A stretch of DNA of 64,000 bases, from the NCBI GenBank assembly GCA_030374765.1, contig JARGXX010000047.1, forward strand, positions 1 through 64,000, written 5' to 3'. Position 1 is the stretch's first letter, and every line of letters starts with the position of its first letter. Made by a program: the position numbers and the translations under genes. Shown here piece after piece: positions 29,133 through 41,283 of the stretch. The notes under the pieces were generated by a model. That model was not told the origin of the DNA, searched no databases, and was given only the letters and a program-made list of their open reading frames with translations. The stretch comes from Agarophyton chilense. Its lineage: Eukaryota; Rhodophyta; Florideophyceae; Gracilariales; Gracilariaceae.

Positions 29133-30715
29133 CTAGCATTTCCCTGCACGATGATGGTAGTTTGGGGGTGGCGGCACGATGTTGAGGGCGTTTCGAAGTA
29201 GAGTGAACGTCTGTTTCTTGAGCGCTTTCGTCAGAATGTCTGCGAGCATGGATATGGTGGGGGTGTGCTGGATAAGGATGCGCTTGCTTTTGATGAGGTC
29301 ATGGAGGTAATGTCTGCGGAGGTGGCAATACTTCCGGTGCTTGGTGGGGGCCGTTTGGTATGCTACCAAGATTGGGGCATTATTGTCCATGTGTAGTAGA
29401 GTCGCGGACTTCTGGGAGTAGCCGATGTAACACAGCAGTCGGGGCAGCCACATTGTTTGCTGAGAGGCCGCTGACGCCGCATGATACTCTGCTTCGCATA
29501 TCGATAGAGCGATCGACTTCTGCTTTGTCGACTGCCACATTACTGGGCTTTTTGTTAAGAGGTGTACTATCCCAGAGTATGACTTTCGATCTGACTCATT
29601 TGCGAAACCGCGTCTGCTTATGATACTAGAGTGGAAGGGGCGGCCTGCTTGTAGAGAATTACGTGGCTTATTGTGCCTTTGAGGTATTTCAGAGAGTAGC
29701 GGAGTTGTTCTCAATTCTTTTGTGTTGGAGCTTTCATGTTCGTAGCCAGGCGGCTTATAATGTGGGCTATGTCCGGTCTTGTGGAATCAGCTACATAGCG
29801 AAGCTCTCCAATTCTTTGGCGGTATGCGAATTCTTTCTCCGGTGGCAGTGCTGCAGATTGGTTGGGTGGATTTTCGGGGTTTGGTTCGATTTATGGGGTT
29901 GGTTTGGGACTACAGTGGAGAAGGTTGTGTTTTTCGAGGATTGCACGGATGGTATGAGGTTGGGAGATGTGGATGGCACGGTTTGGGAATCTTTCAATGC
30001 GCCAATTGAGAAAGAGTTTTGGTGGGCCTAGTCGTCGTATCTTGTATCTGGACCGGATAGTGTCGTAGAGATCATCTATCATGGACTTGAGTGGAGCAGC
30101 CGCTAAGAAGTCATCGATGGTCACACTTATTATGATGGAGCCGTCCGATGTGAGGCGGATGAAGAGGCAGGGATCGCTGTTAGTTTGAATGTAGCCTTTG
30201 CTTTTCAGGAATGATGCTAATGCCTCGGAGTATATGTGGGAGGCAGGAGGGATACCGCACAGGTTTCCTTTGAGTATCCCAGCTCGGCCCTTGTGTTTGT
30301 AGGAACCATCGAAGCGAGGGATTTGTCGCACGAATACAGGTGTGGAGTGTTCATATCGTTCGTGGGGGAATGCAGATGATATGTCAAACTGTTCTGGTTA
30401 AAGATGGAAAGCGGCAGCTAGACACATAATGGATCTGGTTGAGGTGCATTCAGCGGTGTAAGTTGTGACGCGGTCTGGATCAAAGTGTACATGTGGGAGC
30501 ATGCGGTCGCCTCGCACGTTGCATCCTGCTTTGTGTCTTGTTGTAGAGCCATCATCCAATCGTTTATAGCGGTAGGTCATTTTCAGTGGAATGGTCTTGG
30601 TTTGTGGTGGTAGTTCAGAGTTTGGAATCCATTCAATTGTTTCGTGTTTGTCTATTGTTTCTAGTTCACCATCATGCCAACGTGGAATGATGAGATGGAT
30701 TGGTCTTTTTCTTTA
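29133..30715 (-). pseudogene. Copia RT and RNase H fragment
   Basis: Minus-strand frames read copia RT from its start (PPQTKTIPLKMTYRYKRLDD near 30560-30620, then VRGDRMLP and FDPDRV). A stop after LAAAFHL and the palm near 29891-30331 follow (EQFDISSAF, GNLCGIPPASHIYSE, and VTIDDFLAAA in place of the usual YVDD). After a frameshift near 29850 RNase H follows at 29133-29714 (SIALSICEAEYHAASAASQQ, ADILTKALKK). Gag, protease and integrase are missing. It differs from the other copia elements here, which end RNase H with ADLLTK and are more diverged, so it is a separate family. Confidence 0.85.
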
Positions 30716-30759
30716 GAACATGAACGACTTCGTTCTTGAAACGAGAGCAGCGTTTACAG

Positions 30760-30965
30760 ACCCACTGGTTAGACAGACCAAACGCTGCAAACCAGTTTAT
30801 CAGAAACTTTTGCTGCTACTTCAGCTGTGATTTCGGTCGTGGTTGTGAGCCTAAACTAACCGCTGTGATCATCTTTTACTACCAGAACATACAAAAAGCC
30901 ATCCCCGCCACGTGACATGTAGCAAAAGTCGAAGTGAAACAATTCATTAGGTTGTAGACATGCAG
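30760..30965 (-). pseudogene. Gypsy integrase core fragment
   Basis: The minus strand reads PNELFHFDFCYMSRGGDGFL then VLVVKDDHSG, a stop, and LTTTTEITAEVAAK. This matches the first-Asp region of PRPLG-type gypsy integrases and the equivalent, more decayed segment at about 2960-3110. It abuts the copia RT fragment at about 30720, so the two elements are joined by rearrangement. Confidence 0.75.
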
Positions 30966-31280
30966 TTTGTTAGATTAAAGCTACAAAATAAAAAAATTGA
31001 GTGATGCGAATCCACATTGAATACATTTTTCTAAATGTGCATTACAAAAATGCCGAGAAGTGTTTGAATGCTCACCGTATGAAATCTAGGCCTAAATAGA
31101 ATTCTGAAAACACGGAAGCAGTGTTCAGCAGGGCATTACATTCCCTAGTATGAACTATCCGGGTTTAGTAGAGAACCATAACCTTTTCTCAGCTGCCTCA
31201 ACTCTAAGCACACTCGGAAGCAGCATATTCTAAGCTGTAATAGCGTACGATTTTTCTTTCTTTCTCACCATTTATGGATT
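30966..31280. other. AT-rich spacer before duplication copy B
   Basis: No gene or repeat recognised. Homology to position 1 begins at 31281; because position 1 is the window edge, part of this spacer might also be duplicated outside the window. Confidence 0.5.
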
Positions 31281-31667
31281 GCACTTGTACCCAGAAGGTC
31301 AAATATGTACTTTGAACTTTGTCTTGTGCACGGTGCCCTCTCTTTCTGTAGCTTTCGAAAGGACATATCATCTTTAGCCGCTGCACCTGTTGAACAGTCG
31401 AGATTGAAATTCTGGCAACAAAAAACCTGTTTCGCTTGGTGATACTTGTTTTCCTTTCCTAGCACACTCCAAAATCATTTCTATCGGTACTCTCAACGCA
31501 TATTCGAAGGCTAGTGTGAAGACAAAGAAGCAGAGGAGGCGAATCATGTCTCAGAGCCAAGATCTTTCGAAAGCTCAATACGTGGTCCAAGTGAAGTTCC
31601 ATGCCTATTCTTACCGTTTCAATCTACGCACCTCATGACCTGCTACCCCGTACCGAGAGGCTATTAG

Positions 31668-32051
31668 TTGTTCAGAAAAGTCCAACATATAGACATCTTT
31701 TGTTTTAGTAGAAAGGATGAAATGTCGTGCGTATCAAATACGCAATTCAGTACGGCGTACACTTTTCCGTACACCCGCCATCAGCATTACACAGAAGTTG
31801 ACATAGCAAATCGCTCCATCACTACGACTTCACGCCATTTTGTTCGATCACTGGACTATGGAATAAGACTTTATAGAGATTCCCAATTCGGAACAAAAAT
31901 CTGCGGCACGAAATCATTGGAATTCCATACCACAGGGAAAAAAGTTGCAACTAAAACTGGAGACGAGATTATTCAAGGACTGTACTATCAGCATACAGGA
32001 ACAAATGAACCGGATCATTTCACGACATCAAAGCCCCATGGAACAGAATAA
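31668..32051 (+). CDS. Unrecognised ORF, 127 aa (copy B of 387-770)
   Basis: One amino-acid change (His to Gln) relative to copy A. No function assigned; probably carried along by the duplication. Confidence 0.2.
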   Translation: MFRKVQHIDIFCFSRKDEMSCVSNTQFSTAYTFPYTRHQHYTEVDIANRSITTTSRHFVRSLDYGIRLYRDSQFGTKICGTKSLEFHTTGKKVATKTGDEIIQGLYYQHTGTNEPDHFTTSKPHGTE

Positions 32052-33265
32052 TTAACTTCTCAGATCAATTTCAGACACTCTGAGAAGGCCAGTGACCCTT
32101 AATCTGGCGGAGAGTAGTTCTAAATACAGTCAATCAACAACTATGACACTTTCTCAAGGTCATCAATAATGGGATGGTATTAATTTTGACATGTGCTTTT
32201 ATCTATTTGGAGACTTCTTGCATACTCCTTAAAATTGTCTCTCTGTTTCATGAGAGCAAGTGAAAATTAATTCGCTTTCTTGATTGATGAATCGCTTCTT
32301 TGTGTAAATTAATGAAAATCCGTAGGAAATGTAATATTAAACTTCCCAAACGGAGCTGAAAGAACCCCTTGATACAAAATAGTTGCTGCTACGCCCACAC
32401 TTTGTACTAATCGTCGGTTAAACCTCAGACTTGCGCCTGCAAAACTGTCAACATCTGCCCGAGTTAAGTGGGCTTTGGGAATTGATGACAACAGGGCTCT
32501 AAAAATCACATTATCAGAACTCAAATGCTAGGGCTTCTCCTTCCGTACAGAAGTTCAAACTTTCCTTCAACCAAAGTTTTCCTACTTTGAGTTGGGGCGC
32601 TTTCGAGCACTTCCTATGCGTCTATCAGGCACTAGATTCCGTCTTCCGCCCACTCGGTTCAATGTAAGAAGCGCAATTCCATTTTGGACATTTACTACTT
32701 CAGCATGTTCAAGAATTTCTCTCTCGTGTATATGATCGTCAGGAAAGTGATCAATAACTTCGTTGGCAATTAAATGGCTATAAAATTGCGTATTAGATCT
32801 TGAGGCACGCTATGAAGAACTTTGGTGTTGTTGACGTGTCGCGATTTGCGCTCATCGCACGTGACGCAAAAGGTTGGGCACCAAGAGGAGTTCCGCGCTG
32901 TGTCGGATGCCCCCAGACTCTTTGACGAAGTCTGGTATTCTTTACTATATAGTAGTCTCTGGTGCTCCAAGAACAGCTCGTGGGTTGCGCTTCTAGATTT
33001 TCTATGATGCGTGCGCTGCGTAGATGTCGCTGTCATCCAGCAGCTGTCTACTTCGAGGTCCTACGCAGTCCAAGCGCCTGCATCTCAATCCCGACTGCAG
33101 TCCACTCTGGGCTGCAGTTGCGCTATTTCATCCCAGTTTCGCAGCACTCCGATTTGTGGTGCACCTACGCATCCCAGATGTGCTCGTGGGTGGTCAACAG
33201 TCCCCTTATGACCAAAATTTCGAAAGGAATATGGAAGGTTGGTCATAAAAAGTTGACCGGTCTCT

Positions 33266-35416
33266 TTTGTCTTGTTGTACCGTCCTTTCTGACTTGTTCC
33301 GGATATTCTTCTACCAAGTCTGGTACATCGTGTTGTAGCCTTTCCAATAAGACCTAGTAAGTTTCGCTGCCTTCAAAGCCTTTCTATTTTACCAAGATGT
33401 CCAATACACCGTCTTCCTTTATGATATTCTGGAAATTTCCGAACACCAGTAGCTCGTTCTCTTGATAATAAAGGAGATTTAGAAGGTCTTCGGTTATTTG
33501 AAAATTCTTGTTTCGGGAAAACTTTAACCGACGGCCTTGCACTAGTTCCTTCTTTCCTGTAAGCAACTATTCTTTTTCGGAGATGTATTCACCATTGCAG
33601 CTTGTCACTCGATATGGACCTGTCCATTATAGCGAGAGTTTCCTTTTCATTTTCTTCTGTAGCAATTCTTTCAACACAAAGTCCCTCTCAGAAAATTTCA
33701 CCTTGCGTACTCCCGTTTTCTTCTTGGGTGATTCTACCGCTGCTTTTCGTTTCCCGTTAGAAGCTGTGGCGAATTTCCGGTGCATGCGCTTCATTGCTTC
33801 TCTGCACCGGTCGAATTATCGCAATTTCCTAATCTGTGCCTCGGTGATGGACACAATTTCCAACTCTCCTTTGCGTTCAGTGAGTCCGGCGAACGGGCCA
33901 TCCTGCTTCAGCCCGATAAATACTTCGAGTGGACATTGATTCTTCAATCGCTTCAACGGGGAGTTCTTCAGTGCTGACTGCACCAGTGACATCGCCCTGG
34001 GCCATGAGGCGAATGGAAGCTGAAACTCTGACAGTAGTGCTATTGCCGCTCTTGCTAGCTCTCTGCACACTACCTCAAATATACCGTTGCTCCACGGTGC
34101 GTAGGCCAGGGTTTAATGATGCTGAGTGTGCAAATGATCCTTGAGACTACATGTCACTTTGTTCTTAGAATGACTGGCTTGATATGAGACCCATATCCTC
34201 GAAGTTCAGAAGGCGGCGAACCATTCTGTAAACAGTTCAGAGGTTACTTCAGCCGTTGCTTCGGTTGTAAGTTCGAGTTATAGATAGCCGAAGAAATCGT
34301 CTTTGATCACCAGAACGTAGATGTGATGTTTTTCTCCGTTTCAAATATAGCAGTAGTCGAAATGGATTACTTCGTCCGGTTACGTTGCGTAGATTGCAAA
34401 CCCCAACAGGCCTGGGCACGATAAATCTTGGCCAAATATGGAGGCAGTGAATACAGGATGCCACGAAGTCGTTCACATCTTTGTCCATACAGTCTCACCA
34501 AGAGTGTGTCTCGATGTTTGCCTTTTTCACTTCCTTTGCTCGGTGTCCTGTGGATCTGGTGTGTGCTGCGATTAAAACTCTTAGCTTACACAGTGTGTCT
34601 GACTTCGGTACCCATATAAGCCCTCAAATGTTTTGCAAAATGCCTTTGTTCTGCTTGAAACTGCTGGGTGGCTTCTCGGGACTGCTACTTTGTGTGTTCT
34701 CCAGGTTTTTGAGTTTGGGCCAGTCAAGTTTCGGCTTCAGTTCGGGGCTTATTGGCGCCATGAGAACAATCTTGCATGCCCTTAGAATGGCTACTTTGAA
34801 ATTCTCAGGACTTTTTAAGGCCCAACGTGTCATAATATCCGTTTAAACATTCCGTTCCTCCGGTAGATGCTGTATGATATAACTGAAACGGTTGAGCTTC
34901 AATGCCCACCTCATCAGCTTGCTGGGTGTGTGGCGTGGTGTGCCGGTGGTTCAATTGGGTCGTCTTTCGTGTCTCTGTAGGATACACCACTGTAGTTACC
35001 CTTCTCAGTAGGTACACCGAGGCGGCTGATACGCATACCGTTAATCGCCGGACCGACCTTCTCGAGGTGGTCGTCTAGGTTGAATTCTATCGCATTGAGC
35101 AGGGGCCGTCCAAGAATCACCCGTTTCATACTCTGATCCGTAATGAAGAACTCTACTCCATGCGGAAGTATAGGTATCTTCTTCCTGGGCAGGGTTATTA
35201 CCAGCGGCACCGTCACGCTTTACTTTGATGTGAACATCATTAGGGCTTCTGCAGTGCCCCTCAAGAGCAGTCTCGAGTTCGATGGATTCAGGGATATCGA
35301 TGACTTCCAAGTTGCTTCCCGCAATGATTTGCTTCATCAAGTCTTTTGATATAGCACTGTAGTCGGCGCCAGAGTCTCCAATCGCGTCTGCTGCAACTCG
35401 ATCGTCGATTAAAATG
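33266..35416 (-). pseudogene. Decayed Ty3/gypsy pol (copy B)
   Basis: Equivalent to 1985-4135, with the same protease, RNase H, integrase and chromo-like remnants and the same disabling stops. The stop within the RNase H end (after PEERNV) is shared in nature but the codons around it differ by two bases between the copies (GCC in A, GTT in B, plus strand). Confidence 0.8.
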
Positions 35417-35815
35417 CTTTACCTTTCATTGCTGCTCGGATGGCTTGATAAACGGGCGACTTCGATGCTCCTCTTCCCCCGCTTTTCTGCGAAGAAATAG
35501 TCCAGGAGCTGCTTCCGTTCGTCAGCGGAGGTAATACTACAGTATTGAATTCGGTGCTATTTTTCGCACTTCCTGTTCAGGCAAGGCCTCGTCCACACAG
35601 GACCGTCTGCGGCGGTTTTCTGTGCTCCTTAATTCGAAGAATCTCGTTTCGAACGTTTGAGACTGCGCTCTATATATTCGGGTTCACTCTTCTTCGAAAC
35701 GTTTCCTCCGTCGCGCTCGTGTCTTCGCTTTATCTGCGCTCGTGCAGTTTCGCCGTTATTCACTTCGATGGGAAGAGAGCTGGCGCGTTTCATAAAATAG
35801 GATATGCTTGCCTTT

Positions 35816-36260
35816 TGTAACGCAATGACGCGTGGGTCAGCGTACGGGTCTCGACCGGTGGTAGCGTGGTAGAGCGAATCCTAAGGTCCGAATTCTTAAC
35901 GGCGGCACTCCCAGAGCACTCGGTGCAATTTCTGGCGTTTACAGCGTAGTCCTACAGGTCGGTGCTACAGAAACCATGGCTTGAAGACCAAAGGGTGGAA
36001 CTAATATAGCAAAGGGGGTTCTTTAGTATCCTAACTGTGCCTACCTTACTCTAAGGGAGAAGCATCGCTCGAGCCAAGAAGATAGTACTGGCGAGGGGCT
36101 GAGATCTCCCTGGCTCTGTAATGCTAATCTATGAAACAAATTAAAATAAACAAATAATCTGCCTGAGTCCAGATGATATCGGCCAGTCCACGTGGCGTCT
36201 GTAAGATCCCTCAGGGCCCGGCGGCTTACAAGGCTCAAACGTTATCGTCGCTTCTTCACA
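35816..36260 (-). mobile_element. Ty3/gypsy LTR (copy B of 4535-4979)
   Basis: I saw no differences from copy A when comparing the two LTRs. It is preceded by the same polypurine run on the minus strand. Confidence 0.8.
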
Positions 36261-36557
36261 TATCTCCCTCCTTAGGATTCGGCCGTTACGGAGAAATCAA
36301 GATGGACTCATGAATGACTCAGTGGACGCGAGCACTTCGTTGCTCCCGGTACCATTGGGTGTGACGGGACGTCGCGTGGTCATCGCCTACGGGGAGGCGT
36401 GGAATGGTGAGCTGACCATTGGTGCCGAAGGAAAATTAATTTGCCTAAGGACTGAAACTCCCGCGCGCCGTAGACATTGGCCATAGATAGAACGCCGGCG
36501 TATTCCTCGTGGCGCGGTATCGCGGTGATCCCTTGGCTTATTCTCCCCTGAAGGTCA

Positions 36558-37121
36558 TTGGAGCCGTCCTTAGTCTCCGCTCTTACTTTGGCGACCATCC
36601 GGGCTTCATCCATCGTGGTTTACGCCTGTCAGTACGCTCAGGTCAATTCCATTCTTCTTCTCATAGTAGTAATTTTTCATTGGTCGCGCGCGATGCCGAA
36701 CTCGCCTTTTAAGCCCGTTGGATACACCATTCTCCCTCCAGACTATGTCGCTTCCGTCGGCTCTCCTATCTATTTCCTGGCTGAGCAGCCTGTGGACAGC
36801 GGCACCATGGCTTCGAAAAACCAAACGGAGAGCTCCTCAAAATACCAAGTGGCTTACGAACGTCCCAGGGACCGCTGTGACCATACAATGGGACGGAATC
36901 AGCGGGTAGTGCATCATGCCATTCTTTCGTACTCTGTGAAAGAATACCAAAGGTTCTTTCATATGTATCTGGATGCCCGAAGGTTTGCCAAGATACCCGA
37001 TTTCCGGAAGGGTTGCAAGAACGCGCCCAGCGTCTCGTTGTATAATAGATGGCTGTATTTTCCTGTGGATCCGCGTTCGCCGACGCGATGTCGAACTCTA
37101 ATTCAAGCCGACATGCCGTAA
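36558..37121 (+). CDS. Unrecognised ORF, 187 aa (copy B of 5277-5840)
   Basis: Same reading as copy A; no function assigned and possibly a chance ORF. Confidence 0.2.
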   Translation: MEPSLVSALTLATIRASSIVVYACQYAQVNSILLLIVVIFHWSRAMPNSPFKPVGYTILPPDYVASVGSPIYFLAEQPVDSGTMASKNQTESSSKYQVAYERPRDRCDHTMGRNQRVVHHAILSYSVKEYQRFFHMYLDARRFAKIPDFRKGCKNAPSVSLYNRWLYFPVDPRSPTRCRTLIQADMP

Positions 37122-37377
37122 GTTCGCAGCGGGAAAGAAGCCGAATACCAGTTCAAGGTGAACAAACTTCTTTTGGACCTATAAACGGAGTTCATATTGA
37201 TTTATATGCGATTTTCTCCAAGGGGTCACGATCTTTTTGCGATTATATGCTTCCGGCAGCCGTATGACCGCCTGTTTTTGGGTTTCCAATATGGTGTATC
37301 GGAACGACATACACGAGTTCGATGGTCGTTCGCGTCAATCCTTAGGGTTCTTCTTTGTTGGCATCAGGTGAAGTTTC

Positions 37378-37420
37378 ACGAACACACAAATACAACATAT
37401 AAACGTGCGCAATACATTCG
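37378..37420 (-). repeat. Copia LTR stub at the duplication breakpoint
   Basis: Equivalent to 6097-6139. The sequence then switches to the RB-like block with about 2 bp (CG) of microhomology. Confidence 0.8.
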
Positions 37421-38240
37421 GGCGGGCTTATGATGGGGTGACGGCAAAGTCGGAAGCCTTCCGAAGATTTCGGGGGCGTGGGGTAGGTGCTGCAGACTGG
37501 TTTTCGCCGTCCATACGACGTTTGCGATTGAGAGGTGTGGAAGGCTGTGATGAGGCTTTAGGCGTTGATGGTGCTGCGTGGGTAGTGGGCTGGGCCGGAG
37601 ATCGTACGGGCACAGACGGGTCCTTGTTGCGTTTGAACGGTGCAGCGACGGATGGTTGTACTGGGCGGAGGCTTTGCCGCGAAGTTGATGTTCCAGCGCA
37701 TGAAGACTGACGTGGTAAGGGGAGCGAGAGTGGTAAAGCGGCAACGGCAGTAAGCTGTGGCGCGTGAAGAAAGATACGTTCGTCGCTTACAATACGGTCA
37801 TCGACAGCGGTGAGTTGTTGTGCATACAATTCATCTATTGACTTGCCATGGGCATCGATATCATCTTCAGTAGCCTGAAAGAACGATAACCGAGTGAGGA
37901 TAGCGGGGGGTAGGAGAGTTACAACTGTGCGTTGGTATTGGTGCAACTCGCTCGACACGGCGCATGTGATACGAAATACGGCGTTCTCAGGATTGTATGC
38001 TGCAATGAGACCGGACTGCGTGAGGCAGGCGAGCAGCAAATGGTAGGTTTAAAAATGGTGGTACCAGGACCCGGACGGAGATGAGAGCGAGGCCTTTGCA
38101 ATGATGAACAAGAGCCATGCGAGGGTCGTGAAACAGAGGGGTGATTGTGAAGCAAACGGCGACCAATGAGAAAGCGTAGCTTTCTCCAAACGTTTGCTGC
38201 AACCATGAAGGCGGTGTGCGATGCACGACCGTATGGTGTT
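37421..38240 (-). pseudogene. RB-family N-domain and linker fragment
   Basis: Equivalent to 13471-14290. It contains the N-domain end (NPENAVF, DDRIVSDERIFL) and the Ser/Pro-rich linker, but is cut before pocket A. The TAA seen at 13481 is also present. It is bounded on the right by a 48-bp piece of the inverted-repeat arm. Confidence 0.75.
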
Positions 38241-38288
38241 GCTTTTTTGTAGCTCTTGAGACCGCTACCATCAAAGCTCGGCCGGAGT
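38241..38288 (+). repeat. 48-bp remnant of the inverted-repeat left arm
   Basis: Equivalent to 14978-15025. Relative to the block at 11286-20094, deletions of about 690 bp (14291-14977) and about 1.3 kb (15026 to about 16360) account for this arrangement. Confidence 0.85.
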
Positions 38289-39136
38289 TTCACATCTGAT
38301 CACTCGTGTGTTCATAGCTGCAAAAGATACTTTTCGAGCAACGTTATAGTAGTATGTATCGTTTTTGAATGGCAACGATACACGTGAGAGCTTTCCAACA
38401 TGTACCTCTACCCCACTACAGGAGACAAGCCAGTGACCACCACAATCACTTACTGTCCAACTGTGTTGATATCTCGAATCACTTTGTTTCCTTCGACGAC
38501 ACCAACTGCGGCAACTGCACCCAGAGCAACGCCGAGCGCATTTCGTTCTGCTTGTTCGTGTCATCTGCACCAGCTTCTGATTTGCATACGCATGTGCGTC
38601 TCTTGGAACCCAACGAATGCTGTCGTATGACAGACACCGGCGCCTTGCCATGCGGTCGACATCCATGCTGCCATGCGCTTCCCTCTGTTTTGGAACGAAT
38701 ATCAAATGCTGTTCAGTCCGCGATTTTGTTGGAGAGCAAAGCTCCTGAATTCTTTCTGTTCTGGTTTATTGCGACAAAACTGGTCCAAGATGATTCACAT
38801 CGCGTTCAAATTTTGGTTTTCACAGAGGATGGAAGCCAGTGTGCTTTTCGGCTGCGATGAGAGATGATGCTCCGTGACGAAAAACTTCGAGTACTTTCGG
38901 ACACTAGATCGAATTGAAACAGATCACACTTTTCAGTACTTGGACGCTGGTGTCGCCGGCGAACACCGAGCTACCTTGCGTCTTTGCCATCAACGTTGGT
39001 CGAGAAATATCGCCCTCTGTGTGTTGAAGCGTGTCTCTCACCGTTCGTTCTGTGTACTTTACATGCGTTTCAATCCTTGGGTCTTCCCTCGAAATAAGCA
39101 AGGCATCTCACACAACAAACAACCCAATCGTTTAAT
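38289..39136 (+). other. Non-coding arm upstream of zinc-finger pseudogene
   Basis: Homologous to about 16360-17205. The open frame at 38369-38860 (163 aa, Cys/His-rich) matches 16435-16929 with scattered changes. No recognisable function. Confidence 0.5.
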
Positions 39137-40290
39137 ATGGACAGTGAACTTGTTGCACACCAGTTTTCGGGGTTTCTCTAGAGAAGGCGATTGCACTACA
39201 CAAATCGCAGCAACCAAAACAGAAGAAGCTTAGATGAGTTTCCCCGCGCTCTCCGACTACCGCCGCTTGGAAACCCTCAAGCAGGGAGTCTTCCGAGCTT
39301 CCAATCTCTATTCGGCCGCCACGAAGAGTCAAGACTTCCATCCGGCCATCGATTTGTTTCTCAACGACTATCGCCGCTTGGAATATCTCAACCGGGAAGT
39401 CTTCCGGGTTTCGAATCTTCATTTGGCCGCCCAGGCGATTCCAGACTTCCATCCGGCCATCAATCTAGATCTCTTCGACTGCCGCCGCTTGGAATATCTC
39501 AACCGGGAAGTCTTCCTGGTTTCGAATCTCTTTTCGGCCGCCCGGAAGATTTAAGACTTGGATTCGGTCATCAACCCACTTCTTGCGATGTCCGTCGGAG
39601 TAGAAGTGGAACCGTTCGTCCCGTGTCTCTCGAATGGTTTCAGGAAGCAAGTTGCGCTTACCCCAACCAAGACTGCATTCCAGTCCCACGGAAATGAACA
39701 ATACACGGAAATCCCACACCAAAACCGCCATGGGGGAACAGCGTGGCGAAGAGGCAACGTTCTGGAAGTACTTCAGGAACATAATAGCCCGGAAGAAGGA
39801 GCCCCAGAGATGGCACAGAGATTTTCTTCAGGCAAAATTCACCAATATGCAGTTCATGTGCTTTGTTCTGCACCGCAAGCGTTGTATTACACGCAAGAAG
39901 TTCCCAACCAGTCTCCTGAGCACAACCTCCGTGAAGATTCGTTTTTGCCGGAGAGTAAAGCTCCTGCTGATTGCTCGGCTTTCCCAAATCATCGACAAGG
40001 ACTCGAAAAACTTGGCATCACAGGCTCCCGTACCAAACGTCCCAAGATTTTCCAGTGTGAGTAGTGTACGAAGTCGTTTGGTCGCAAGCATCATAAGGTG
40101 CGACACATCCAAGCCATTCATCGAAAAGTGAGTTACTTCAGCTTTCACTGCGGATCTCAATCACGTCGGTCTTTTCTAACATTTCTCTTTGCAATTGCTT
40201 TTGAAACCATCTTCTTTGACATATTCATATTGGATCGGGTAGCCAGGTTTTGCAAAGAGCACTGATCGAATTCCACATGAAAACTGCTCA
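39137..40290 (+). pseudogene. C2H2 zinc-finger pseudogene (first mosaic copy)
   Basis: Same gene as 17206-18495 but disabled four ways. TAG at 39179-39181 falls after 14 codons, where the intact copy has AAG. A 4-bp gain near 39650 shifts frame. TAG at 40062-40064 replaces the Trp codon of finger 1 (CE-stop). A deletion of about 125 bp at about 40248 removes finger 2 and most of finger 3. The intron donor GTGAGT is still present. The 111-bp repeats remain. Confidence 0.88.
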
Positions 40291-40465
40291 TTAAGCTTTC
40301 GAGCATTTGCAATTTAGGCTGTACAAGATCTACTTTACGGAGATGGAGGATAATTTGAGCCATGTATGCGCAGAGCACCCCAATCGTCACAGTTTATCAA
40401 CGGGTGTGAGGAAAGTATAGCTTGCGACTCTAGCCGTAATGTAGTAAGTTATCCACAAACTTCTA

Positions 40466-41269
40466 TCAGTGTTCTGTCGCCTGAAGGTTATGCTCAGGAG
40501 AACTGCTTGGAAACTTCTTGCGTGGAATACAACGCTTGCGGGGCAGAACAAGGCACGGGAACTGCATATTGGTGAATGTTTTCTGAAGAAACCCCCTTTG
40601 AAATCTCTGGCGCTCCTTCTTCCAGACTATTATGTTCCTGAAGTACTTCCAGAACGTTGCCTCTTCGCCACACTTTTTCCTCATGGTGGCTGTTGTGTGG
40701 CATTTCCGTGGGACTGGAATGCAGTCTTGGTTGGGGTAAGCGCAACTTGCTTCCTGAGACAAATTGAGAGACACCGGACGAAAGGTCCCACTTCTACTCC
40801 GTTGGACATCACAAGAACTGGATTTATGGCCAAATCCAAGTCTTGAATCTTCCGGGCGGCCAAATGAAGATTCCAAACTTGGGAGAGTTCTCGGTTGAGA
40901 TGTTCTAAGCGGGTGTTCTCGGAGAGAGCTGGTTTGATACACGGATGGAATTCTTGAATCTTTCGGGCGGCCGGAGATGGATTCTAAGCGTGGAAGACTG
41001 CCCGTCTGAGGGTTTCCAAGCGGCGGTAGTTTAGTTGGAGAGCGGGGGGGAAACCCATCTGGGAGTCTTCTGTTTTCGTTGCTGCGATTTGGGTCGTGCA
41101 GCCCACATGCCGAAAGGCCTTGTGAGTAATTAGTATACCTATCTTGATACCGCTGGCAATCGTAAACTGAGAGAAATTCTCTAGTACGCGAAATAACAAG
41201 ACACGCATTATAAGCTGTCTTCTTTTCCACACTTTTCTCGCGTTCTATCAGGACGCAAGACCGGATCAT
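40466..41269 (-). pseudogene. Inverted zinc-finger paralog (first mosaic copy)
   Basis: Equivalent to 18667-19470, with a few changes (for example RPKDSRIPS for RPEDSRLPS). Because the preceding stop is lost here, the frame is open upstream to 41338, which adds 23 codons. There are no zinc fingers. Confidence 0.7.
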
Positions 41270-41283
41270 GTCCTCAAAAGACG

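Larger units (their letters stand above)
31281..37420. repeat. Segmental duplication, copy B
   Basis: Direct repeat of 1-6139 (offset 31280, then 31281 after a 1-bp insertion). Differences seen include CATTTCGG to CAATTCGG (near 614/31895), AGAACAGTC to AGAACAATC (near 3484/34765) and a cluster of two at 3646-3648/34927-34929. It ends inside the copia LTR stub (CAATACATTCG) and is joined at 37420/37421 to RB-like sequence equivalent to 13471. Confidence 0.95.
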
